Of a stretch of DNA of 64,000 nucleotides, positions 50,301 through 60,600 are shown one piece after another. A program made the position numbers and the translations under genes. How positions within the stretch are numbered: the stretch's first letter is position 1; every line of letters starts with the position of its first letter. Origin of the DNA: Caenorhabditis remanei (taxonomy: Eukaryota > Nematoda > Chromadorea > Rhabditida > Rhabditidae); the NCBI RefSeq assembly GCF_010183535.1, contig NC_071333.1, positions 11,406,587 through 11,470,586 on the forward strand, in the 5' to 3' direction. The notes beneath the pieces are model-generated. The model was not told the DNA's origin. It saw nothing but the letters and a program-made list of their open reading frames with translations, and made no database searches.

Positions 50301-50872
50301 GAACAGCCACTTCTGTTTTCAATGGTTGACATATTGAAACCAGATCCATTTCTTTTTTTTCATTGTTGACCCCGATCTTTTAAGCTACCAGAAACAAATT
50401 TGGTTTTTTTTCTTGGAGCGTTGGTTTCCAAATTAGCATTGTGTCTTAGTCGTTAGCATGTTCTTGTGCAAATTCAATATGCCATCTTAGAAAAAAGATT
50501 ATCCAACGGAGTATTCGGTTTCATGACGGTGCTCTTTTTATTTCTACGACACTCACTACATCTGAACACTGTTATTCATTGTTTCAGTAAACGGATTCAT
50601 ATGTGTGATTTTACTTTTCCCTGATTCATAACACTCAGATGACTCTGCAATTGAATTACTGCTCTTGATCCATCCTGTCTGATGTTCTTTTTCTTATGAC
50701 ATGTCTGGATATGCATTTATGTATAACAAGCTATTCTCACTTACTTCTTCATTTTGTTCTCCATCTTTCTTATTAAGTTGAGACTCATTAAATAAGGAGA
50801 CTGAACTCCACCCCTTTTGGTCTGCGCTTATTTCTTCTCCGACCATTTCTTCATTCTCCTTTATTTGTCGCA
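47384..50872. other. 3.5-kb intergenic region
   Basis: An AATAAA at about 47723 may serve the Argonaute mRNA. The rest is T-rich and holds no exon series; the plus-strand frame at 49608-50018 is hydrophobic low-complexity sequence. It probably includes the nmur-3 promoter. Confidence 0.5.
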
Positions 50873-52617
50873 ATGACTGAAACTCTTTTTGATAGCTACT
50901 TGAAAATGTTTGAGTTAGCTATTTATCCTCATAACATCACTTCACTAATTGAAGCTATGACTAACGACAATGATTATCAAACTGCAATCATTTACGATCG
51001 AATCAGAAGATTGTTTTTCAATAATGCTAACTCCACTATGAAGGTATACGGTAGTACATTAGAAGGAGTTAATTGATAACAGTTTCAGCCCGGAATACCT
51101 GATCTTCAAGATTACTGTTTTCATCCGGATGTTCAGCTATTCGCAGAAATAACGTTGAGAAGAGCACTCGATTATCCAGGATATAAACCCAATAGTACAC
51201 TTGACCAGCTTTCCTTGTGAGTTTGATCACATTTTCATACATCTTGCACACCTTTTTTCAGAGAGCCAATATATCTCAAACCGATTTTGTCGCTCATTTT
51301 TTTATTTGTCGGTCTTGTGGGACTCATCGGAAACTTGCTGACAGTCATTGTTATTTATAAGGTATAGTATCTTAAATTTCCTGTTTTAAACCAAACAAAA
51401 GTTTAGACAAAATCTCTACACTCTCACACTAACTATTTTCTTGCCAATCTTGCCACTAGCGATTTTTGTCTCATTGTTGTTGGCGTATCATTTGATTTGG
51501 TCAACATTTGGAACAAAGGAGAGCCTCTGGAGGTGTTCGGATACTGTTCTCTGACCAGTAAGAAAAAAAAAAAGAATTAATGTGTTTATCAGCAGCTTGC
51601 GTTTGCAGGCACCTTCATATCTCTCTTCACATTTGCCTCAATCCTTACTATTGTTCTGCTGACAGCAGAAAGGTTTACTGCAATATGTTATCCATTCTCG
51701 CATAGAACAATTTTTGACGAGAAACGTGTCAAGAGATTCATTTTATTGATTTGGTTTGTTGCTCTACTCCCATCAATCTTCATTGGATCAATGGTAAAAC
51801 CAGTGTAGCTTAGGAATACAATTACGTGATTTCAGTTCAAACGTGTTGGTCTCGATTTCTGTGGATTCAAACGTCAGATGAACTATGTTGGACAATGTGA
51901 TTTGATCACTTCTCCCGATAGTTTCTTCCGTTATCCATTCGAATCTGCAATGGCTATTACGTTTGTTCTCCCGCTCTTTTTTATCATCTACTGCTATTTC
52001 AGAATTCTAGGTAAGTAATATTAGATTAGAATTGTCCTGTGAGTTTAGTTTTCAGTTACACTAAACGAAATGTCCAATTCAACACATGTTCATACTCCAG
52101 TTGGTACTGCCCGTAGTGATAGTGGCGGTGCTTTCCAGTTCCCGCATAACTCCAGCAACTCTCATACTCAAAGTTTTCCTTTGACAGTGCACACTAAAAA
52201 TGTTCAACCTCCTAGAAGTCAGCAGGCGCAAAAAATGGTGGTCAAAATGATAGGTAGCAAAGAGTCAACAATGGTTTAGTCAATTTTTTCAAACATTTTG
52301 CAGTAACTGTCACTGGCGTTTTCTTTGTTTGTTATCTTCCATATCATGCTCAACGTCTTATTGTTAAATACAATGGAGATGATTGCTCCCAATCAGCAAT
52401 TTGCAGACTTCTCTATCCGATAACAGGTTGGTGTTGTCCATCGTGACTTTTTATCCAAAAATCTTTGATTACAGGAATTCTCCAATATATATCAGCTTCA
52501 TTGAATCCAATATTCTATAATTTGATGTCAGTTCGATTTCGCAACGGCTTCAAAAAACTCATCAAAGACGTCTGGACCCACCGAACCAGAAGTTACAGCA
52601 ATCTAGCTCGTGTTTAG
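50873..52617 (+). CDS. nmur-3: Neuromedin-U-receptor-like GPCR (NMUR-3)
   Basis: Nine exons: 50873-51043, 51089-51216, 51262-51361, 51407-51557, 51609-51793, 51836-52010, 52056-52253, 52304-52426, 52475-52617; 457 aa. It is a class A peptide receptor. The N-terminus before helix 1 is unusually long (about 106 aa) with potential N-glycosylation sites (NIT, NST). Helix 1 is LIFLFVGLVGLIGNLLTVIV, helix 2 has NYFLANLATSD, helix 3 ends in ERF (204-206) in place of DRY, helix 6 has FFVCYLPYH, and helix 7 has NPIFY (421-425). The third loop (exon 7) is Ser/His-rich. The pattern matches the neuromedin U/pyrokinin/CAPA receptor group. The symbol relies on C. elegans nmur-3 lying next to asb-2. AATAAA is at 52783-52788. 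Confidence 0.83.
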
Positions 52618-53265
52618 AAGTGAAACCCTGTGTCCTCTCGCCAATGATCATTTTTCATTTTAATATTTGCTTGCCAGAAACTTGATAAATTAATGTTTTT
52701 ATATTTTCTATTCATCCGTAACATTCCACAACGTTTCTCTGACTACATCTTTTTTATTTTTAAACTGAAACCAAAACATAAAAATAAATGATTATAATAA
52801 CTTATACGTTCAAGTTTTGTAGAAAAATTGTCACTATGGTCTCCAGCTACAACCAACACACATATTTCCCATCAGAAAATCATGAATTCGTAGAAAAATC
52901 AACAAAAATTGTTGGTTCAATTCTCTGAATCTCTTTTCTCATCTCATTTGTTTTTCTGTCTGCGTCTCTTTTCACAACGACACTCCGCTGGGTCTCGCAA
53001 CGAAAAGAAACAAACGGAGAAGAGATGGACGGGCGGACTCGGTACTGCGTGAATTTACCGATGATATTTTTTGAATCCAATGCTCGATTTTTCTGGTTTT
53101 TTGTGATAACATATAGTGGAAAAAATAGATTGTTTTTATCAGATAATTTTTTGAATTAATTTCCCTGTCATGACTGAGATTAGGACGATTCTATTTCTTT
53201 TCCTTCACCGATTTTCTTTATCATTGAATAAACACCACTTTAAAATCTTTTTTCAGGGTACCACC
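52618..53265. other. Intergenic region nmur-3 to asb-2
   Basis: It contains the nmur-3 3' UTR with AATAAA at 52783, then a GC-richer segment at 52930-53060 that is probably the asb-2 promoter. TTTTTCAG at 53249-53256 lies nine bases before the asb-2 ATG and is a likely SL1 acceptor. Confidence 0.55.
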
Positions 53266-54447
53266 ATGTCGTTGAGCCGCTGCCTCCCATTGGGCCAGAA
53301 CGCCCGTGTCGTCATTATTCCAGCCAGATTTGCCCACGCTGCCGCCCCACGTACGTTTGCTATAGAAAAATACATTTTTGAATGAAAATCAATAACCAAT
53401 TATTACAGAGGCCGCTGCTGCTACCGACGATGCCCCAAACTTCTTCCAAAAGTTGGCACTTCGCTTCCAAGGAGTCCCACTTAAGGGAGAGGCTCACGCA
53501 CCAAAGTCCATGTTCGAAGACTGCAACAAGGAATGGTCCGCCCCAGAGCCACTCCCAGCTATTCCAAAGGACTTCAAGGAGCACCCAGATCGCGACTTGG
53601 TTAGTTTCAGTTACAAATCACAATTCAGATAAAACTATCAGACAAGTTAACTAAATCTGCAAGTATTCTTGTTCAGGTCAACTACCCATACCCAGCTAGA
53701 CCAATGTACCCACCAAAGTCTCGTCTTCTTATGATGCCAGACTCGTGGTTCACTCCATTCCAAAAAGTCACCGGAGTTTCGGGACCATACCTTTTCTTTG
53801 GAGGACTCTTTGCTTTCCTCGTCAACAAGGAATTGTGGGTGTTCGAAGAGCAAGGACACATGACTGTCGGATGGATCATCTTCTACCTCTTGGTCTCCAG
53901 AACTGCCGGATGTAAGTTGGAAGGCGGATGCTTTTTTCGGATCACGATTTTGTTGAACACAGTAAAAATAATTAATGACTGTCGTTTTCAGACAAGATTG
54001 ACCAGGGATTGTACCAAGGATACCAAGATCGTGTCAACTACTTCAAGGGACTCATCCAGGAAGATCTCAAGGACGTCGTAGAGTTCAAGAAGACCTCAGC
54101 CGCTCAAACCGAGTCTTTGAGCGCTATCAAGGAAGCTCTGCCAACCGCCCTCAAGGAGAGCATGGCCCTTCAACTTGAGGCTACCTACAGAAAGAACGTC
54201 CAAACCGTTGCCACCGAATTGAAGCGTCGTGTTGACTATTTGAAGGAGACCGAAGAGACCAAGGCTCGCTTCGAGAAAGAGCAACTCCTCAAGCTCATCA
54301 ATGACAGTGTATGTTCTTGAATAGAGCGAACATTGACTGAATCTTTTGAATTTTTAGGTGGAGAAGCAAATCAACGACCGATCGTTCAAAGACCAGTATC
54401 TGCAAAACGCCATTCAACAACTCAAGGGATTGAATGTGCAACTCTAA
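53266..54447 (+). CDS. asb-2: Mitochondrial ATP synthase subunit b
   Basis: Five exons: 53266-53350, 53409-53599, 53677-53911, 53992-54308, 54358-54447; 305 aa. An Arg/Ala-rich presequence (MSLSRCLPLGQNARVVIIPA) is followed by a loop rich in Pro, a hydrophobic hairpin (VSGPYLFFGGLFAFLVN and TVGWIIFYLLVSR) and a long charged helix to the end (QGLYQGYQDRVNYFKGLIQE onward). This is subunit b of the F1Fo peripheral stalk in the inner mitochondrial membrane, which holds the F1 head still against rotation. Codon use is strongly biased (ATC, GTC, AAG, CCA), as in highly expressed worm genes. C. elegans has two copies, asb-1 and asb-2; the asb-2 label follows the X-linked neighbourhood with nmur-3, aps-2 and ncr-1. 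Confidence 0.92.
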
Positions 54448-55124
54448 ATACGACAAACACCAAGGCCTCTTTATACCGATTAAACTTTATTTTCAATTCC
54501 TCACCTTCCTCCTTTTTTAGCTGTTGTCTTCTCGGATAAAATCGAGTTTCTTTCTGTTGTTCAATATATGGTATAGATAAAAATGAAGAAATCGGTTTTT
54601 ATCCGAAATCGGAAACTTAATTGCAGTTCAAACTAATAGGTTCTAGAATTCACCTGTTTATTTTGTTTACTATAATGAAATTAAAAATTACCATTCTTTA
54701 AGAGAGTTAACATTTTTCATTTTCGGAATAAGCTCTGAAATGTTTACTCTCAATACATTGATGCGAAAATCAAAAATCAGAAATATCACAGTGTACTGAA
54801 CAGAACCCGGCTTTTGTATTTCCCACAAAACTCAAAATTGTTCTGATCCGTACCGATAAAATGTTCCATGCTATAAGTGAACTTTTTTAGTATTAAAAAG
54901 ACGTTATTTCTTACCTATTCACTCTCTGTGCGCGTCGAATGTGTCTTTAAAGCGTCTTTTGTGTTTACGTACATTTTGGCTACTCAAACCAACCTGGCTC
55001 TACATTTGTTGTTTCAGTTCTGTTTAACATCGATTAGCAGTTTTGTTTTGTTCAAAATTAGTGTTTTATCATTTCAGTAACATGCGTAGTGATGAAATGA
55101 AACAAGCTTCCAACAGCAGTGAAG
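54448..55124. other. Intergenic region
   Basis: Holds the asb-2 3' UTR and AT-rich sequence up to the MATH-BTB remnant. No gene, RNA or repeat recognised. Confidence 0.55.
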
Positions 55125-56448
55125 ATGTCACAACCTAAACGTCGGAGAGTTGGATCAGAAATCAATGAAACTGTTGTGGTGAGTTTAATATACGTTCTGC
55201 CGTTTCAAATGTGTTTCAGCAAGATCCGATATCTCTACTTGAATCAAGAATTGAGAATGTTGAACGCATTTGCCAAGAATTATCAGAAAACGTCAAAACG
55301 CAAGGAGAATCTGAAATGAAATGTGCAAAACACCGAGTCCAACAGAGGACGAATCAGAATGGACAGCTTCTCCCGATGAAATGGTGCGGACCAAACCTGA
55401 GAATATTTATCTAATTATTACGGTTTTCAGATCAAACGTGAAACCAGAAAGCAATGTAAGAAACATTTCGTGTTGAAAAATGAATTTACGGATGTGCGTT
55501 CATTGTAACATGGACAACAGGAAGGCCACTTTGTGTCCGGCAGAGAAGAAATGCACTTTGGCAAATTATGGTGAAGACGTGAAAAGAAAATTTCAAAACG
55601 TTTAACTTCAGGGGACTAAAATTTAAACTACAAGGAGATCATTTTGCAATTCGTCTGTGGGGAGCAACATACTCAGAAGAATCATCAGTTGAAGTGCATA
55701 TCGTAATGAAGATTTTGTGCTGTAATCAGCAATCGATGAGATAATATTTTGTAACACTCAAAGGCAGAAAGGGCATATACCCACCAAACAAAAAACATTT
55801 ATGGAGTGAGAAGAAATAAAAACCAATTATATTGTGGATGACAAGTTGATGGTAGAGGTTTATGTTGGAATAGTGAACACGACTGGAATTCACAAGGAAA
55901 ACCTCGAATCTATTGAAGGCGATAAGATGAGAACAAGATCGGACGTTGTCTTGATTGTGGACAATCAAAAATTTTATTTATCTAAGCACGTAAGTTCGAA
56001 ATAAGTGGACAAGCTCGTTTCATACTCACTTATGTTCCTGTACCTCAGTTATCACTCATCGTATTTCAAAAACTTACTATCAGACCATTCTCAAAATTCA
56101 GAAATGCCTAAATTTGAACTAACTGATGTCGATGCGGATGATTTTGAAAACTACCTCGAAGTACTTTATCATGAAGAATCAATTGATGGTAAAAGTTTTT
56201 TATGTCTCAAAACAATTTCGTTCTGCAGAATTCACAGTGGAAGGTATTCTTCTGGTAGCGACTAAGTACAAAACATCATCAGTGATTAAAGATTGCGAAG
56301 AATATTTAATGGACACGACTCACAAGAAAACCAAACTTCATCTGTGCCAACGCTACTGTTTAAAAAACCTTGAGGTCTCTTTTTCGTATAGTTCAATTCA
56401 AAAGTTTAATCTGAACATTTTCAGAAAAAGCTGCTCAGTAATATGTGA
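55125..56448 (+). pseudogene. MATH-BTB (bath-like) gene, probably broken
   Basis: Starts MSQPKRRRVGSE (55125-55178), continues in a coiled exon from 55220 (SLLESRIENVERICQELSEN), then a MATH-like region: KHFVLKNEFTDVRS near 55460-55505 and EGHFVSGREEMHFGKLW near 55525-55571. Two in-frame stops interrupt it (55506-55508 and 55572-55574), and the following segment (GDHFAIRLWGATYSE) is in another frame. Further on, YIVDDKLMVEVYVGIVN and DVVLIVDNQKFYLSKH give the MATH/BTB junction. The BTB core follows in shifted frame (SSYFKNLLSD, then FTVEGILLVATKYKTSSVIK), ending KKLLSNM. Intact relatives are substrate adaptors of CUL-3 ubiquitin ligases. The family expands and decays quickly in Caenorhabditis. 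Unusual splicing could rescue part of it, but not all of the breaks. Confidence 0.7.
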
Positions 56449-56744
56449 AACTGGGGTTAATTAAAGTCTTACCTATGAAGTCATGAAAAGAAAATGTATG
56501 AATCAACAATCGCAAGCCTTCTCAAAAAAGCTGATCCTTTCCTTAACTTTAAATTTTTAACTTATAAGATAACAATTTTACTTTTCGAGTATTCGTTTCT
56601 TCGTCTATTGTTTTTTGCCAAATGAATCCAAAAGTTACAAAGCACGCTCACTGAAACAACTTTAATAGTGTTATTGAGAAGCTTTTTCAGAGAGAACATC
56701 TCTTTCCAACCTTCCAACCGAAATTATGAAAAGAAGACATTGAG

Positions 56745-57000
56745 TTAACTCCTCGTATTTCAGAAACTCGCCGTTAGGACGCTCTCAAGAATCGGAGAAC
56801 CTGAATCTATCTTGAAGTGCTATATCATAAAAAATCAATTGATGGTAAACGTTGTTTGAATATAAAAAACAATCAATTTATCAAAACAATTTGGTTTTGC
56901 AGATTTCACAGTGGAAGGTATTCTTCTGGTAGCCAGGAAGTGCAAAACATCATCAGTAGTCAAAAGTGGTGAAGATTTTCTTGTCAGACGATCAAATTAG
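56745..57000 (+). pseudogene. Partial second copy of the BTB region
   Basis: Resembles 56044-56328 of the preceding remnant. It includes SRIGE-type sequence in place of the first BTB helix, then a decayed YLEVLYHxxSIDG and a well-kept FTVEGILLVARKCKTSSVVK, and ends at TAG (56998-57000). About 48 bases present in the first copy (encoding around PKFELTDVDADDFEN) are missing. There is no start codon or upstream MATH region. It looks like a truncated tandem duplicate. Confidence 0.7.
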
Positions 57001-57652
57001 GAAATCAGTAACGTGTTGCATTTATCAAAACGGTAAAATTTGAAAAACGTTGCGGTGTTTCTTTTCTTTTTTTTTAAAGTATTTTCCCTGAATAAATTTT
57101 CCCTGAATAAAAAAATCTGTGTGTTCATGAGAAAAATTTACTACATTTTTTGAAACTGTATTGATAACTGTGTTGGTAAAGATTGTGCTCAATATTTATA
57201 GACTGATCAGAAAAACCTTCAAAATGCATCAAAATACCAAGTAAACAACTATCACAAGTGTGATTACATATGAGAAAACCAGTGGGAAAAGAGAATCTAC
57301 CAATTCAGAAAAAGAAACAAGCGTTTGGGAAGGATGACTACCAGTTGAGATTTGTATTTCGAGTTTTGCTGGAAAAATAGGGAGCTAGAGACAGCATGCG
57401 TCATATGACAAGGAATACCATTTAGCTAATGAAACCGCGTATTTGAAACTTTGTATCACTAAGTTTGTCTACCACAGGGAAGATTCAGTACAAATATGAT
57501 AAGAATGTGAGAAGTATGTAAGATGAGGAAAACCATTTGAATTGGAGCCTAGAAAGACTAATATCCTGGTAAATGTACAATGAAAGGGTATTGCATGACA
57601 TTGTGGAAATGACACTTAGAAAATAATAAAGTGAAAGTAGAAGAAAAGACGT
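57001..57652. other. Intergenic, no gene recognised
   Basis: AT-rich stretch between the BTB fragment and the 3' end of ncr-1; it should contain the ncr-1 3' UTR. No further BTB or MATH fragments are visible. Confidence 0.55.
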
Positions 57653-60600
57653 CTAGAGAGATCGAAGATCCGGTTCGATTTGAGTTTTTGGCAATCGGGA
57701 AGTACATGGCAAAGAGGTTGGCGTAGACGGGTAGGAACGATCGATAGTAATGATATCTGGAAAATTTTTAATGTTAGATCTGCGTTTTTTATGCTGTTGG
57801 ATGTACCTAATGCTTTTTCGATATCATTTTCATTCTTCAGAAGAGGATCCGTCGGATGAGAAGTGTCCAGATCTGTGGGACGAATTGGGACAGCTCCTGT
57901 TTCAACGTCCACACGACTTTCAGCAAGAGGCGACCTGGAAAATATTTCATGTTACACGTTTAATATTGAAGCAATTCTTACAAAATGAGAACTTCGCCCT
58001 GTTCGTCGTTTTCATGCATACTGTTTTCAGAACTTCGGTGTTCTCTGGAACCTCCGAAAGAAAGAAGGCACGGTAAAATGATCAGAGCATGCACAGCACT
58101 GCTGACAATTGTAATGAGGAATAATTTGAAGAAGTACACCTGAAACATATTTCAATTTACTCTCCTGAAAACAGTAAGTTGCCGGGTACCGTAATAATTT
58201 GGAGATGAGCACCAGAGAGGAACATTGTTGACCCGGCCATTGTTATAACTGGTCCGGATAGGATAATTGGACCAATACTGCCTACAGTAACTTTTGCACG
58301 CTCTTGCGCACGGGGAAGGGGCGAGCACGCATATCCTTTGAGAACGTTGACAGAGAATTCGATAAGGATTCCAGATGACTGAAAAATGTTTTTTGTTATA
58401 CGACAGGTGTTCAATGAAACTTACCATAACCAAATTTGTAGCCGATAAAGCATTGACAGGAATTTCAAGGAGAAACATGAATGCAACAATGTGGAAGTAG
58501 TTGGACACTTGGCAAATCACAGCACATGCAGCTCCTTTCACATCAATACCCAAAGTGACACAAATGATTCCAAACACTCCAACGACCGTGATGAATAGTT
58601 GTGTGGTAAGAATTGGCATAATGGTTGAATACTGTTCGTAGAATGGGAAGATCTTGCTGTACGCAAACACGTGAGCGGTATCATCAATAGATCTTTCGAG
58701 ACGACGAGATACCATTCTTGCATGTTCCATAGCTTTTATGAAATCCGTGGAGTTGCTCATCGAGAGTTTTTTGTGGAATGTCATGAACTGAGAAGCTTGA
58801 ATCCTACCACGCGAAGTGAAACTGATAGCGTCTTTGAAAGAAGCACGACCTCTGAAAATAAACTTTTGGAATATAACTGACAAATAGGTGATCTTACCCG
58901 AAGGCACATTCGCTATTAGGTGTATCTTCCAAGAAATGCTTCAGGTGTCTGTAGAAAACGTCAATTGATGGTCTATGATGAAATATAGAATCCTTTGGAT
59001 ACGAGTTTGCCACATCATCATAATCCATGCAGCTTCTGCAAGCCCTGTCGTCAAGAGAGCTTTTGTTCCTGTTTGTGGAACAGAAGGTGTTGGGGTCATG
59101 TACATAGACCTTGCAGCATGGACTCTTTCTGTTGATCCATTCAAGATAACTGTCGATCCAATTGTACATTTCTCCGGACAAGAATGTCTGATCTGTATGC
59201 TCGACGGCGTAGTTCATGATGTTACCGAACGAAGTGTCACTACAACCCGGAAGTGAGCAGAATTTGTTCTGTACTTCTGGTTTGTGCCAATCAAGTTCTC
59301 CGTCAACAGTGTAGTAGACAGGTGGTCCAACGTCAAAATACTTGTCAAGATATCGGAAATGGGTGCTGATGTAGCTTTTCTATAATGAAATAAATGAATT
59401 TTGCATCTCTGGTTAGATCAGTCATACCTCGGTAAACGCCATACTCTGATCAAATCCAACTTCAATTCTGCTCGACAGAAAGATGGTTGCAATGAAAGAC
59501 ACAACAAATACAATTCCCTGAAAGTTTAAGTTTTGGATTCAAAAATAATCTAATCAAACTAACAGTGACAACACGAGTAGTTCGATTCATCGTAAATGGA
59601 GCCACTATTGATTGGAAGAAATAAGTCATGAAAGTATCAGTTGACTTTTGTCTTCCCACAAGATAAGCTCCGAGAAGATCCTTGATCTTGAAAGGAAGAA
59701 AAAATTCCGGTCTTCCATTTAACTCTCTCTGCGTATCCCAAACAAAGAGAGCTAAAAAGATGGTGCAGTGAAGCACGACATCGATCAAAACGGCAAGTCC
59801 CGCATACAAGCAGAATGTTCTGATAGCTGGCAAGTCAGTGAATCCTCCTGAAATTTATCATTGTTATTTTTTCTACTCCCTCGTTATCTTTTTTATTACC
59901 AATGAAGAAGCTGAACGCACATCCCAATGAGCTGCTGAACATTGCTGGCATTGTTCCAGCCATAACCATTCCCACAATCTCTGGACATTGGTCAGGGGAC
60001 ATGTACGGCAATGCCACTCTTTGTTGGGCATAGTACTTGACAACCATGAATGTACGGCACACTCCTAGCAACGTGACAACAAAGAACTGGACAACCAACG
60101 CATTTTTGACTGGATGAATACCAAACATGGAGAATATTCCCCAGGAGCAGAAAGAACTGAGCAAGTTGATGATGACACTGAGCATTCCAAGACAGATTCT
60201 AGAGTGGACCAAGATTGTCCAGAGTTCATTCTCGCACGCGAAATAACGTCCAAGGGAAAATGTGACGTAACCAATGAGGAATGCCAAGGCGATGACAACT
60301 GTCACGATTTCATCTTTGGCATCTTTCTCAATTTCATCCGGTATGGATCGTTCAGCCATAAACGAGAAGATGACTTTTGGTGATTTCTCTCTATATTCTT
60401 TGCAGAACTTGATGAATGCTTTCTCCCAAAGTTCTGCTCTCTGAATCTCAGGTTCTGTTCTTTGGGTGACCAGAATTGTCATCATAACTGAATTGGCTGC
60501 CTGATGGATGGAGGTATTCTTTCCAAAAACCATATTTGGAGCGGATGGACCACCGTAAGTCCCGAAGCAACTCAGTCCCGACTTTGTTTTTTGTGACATG

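Noticed and set aside
50873..54447. nmur-3 and asb-2 as one operon
   Set aside because: The gap from stop to next ATG is about 650 bases, with its own GC-rich patch and an acceptor suited to SL1; nematode operons usually have gaps near 100 bases and use SL2.
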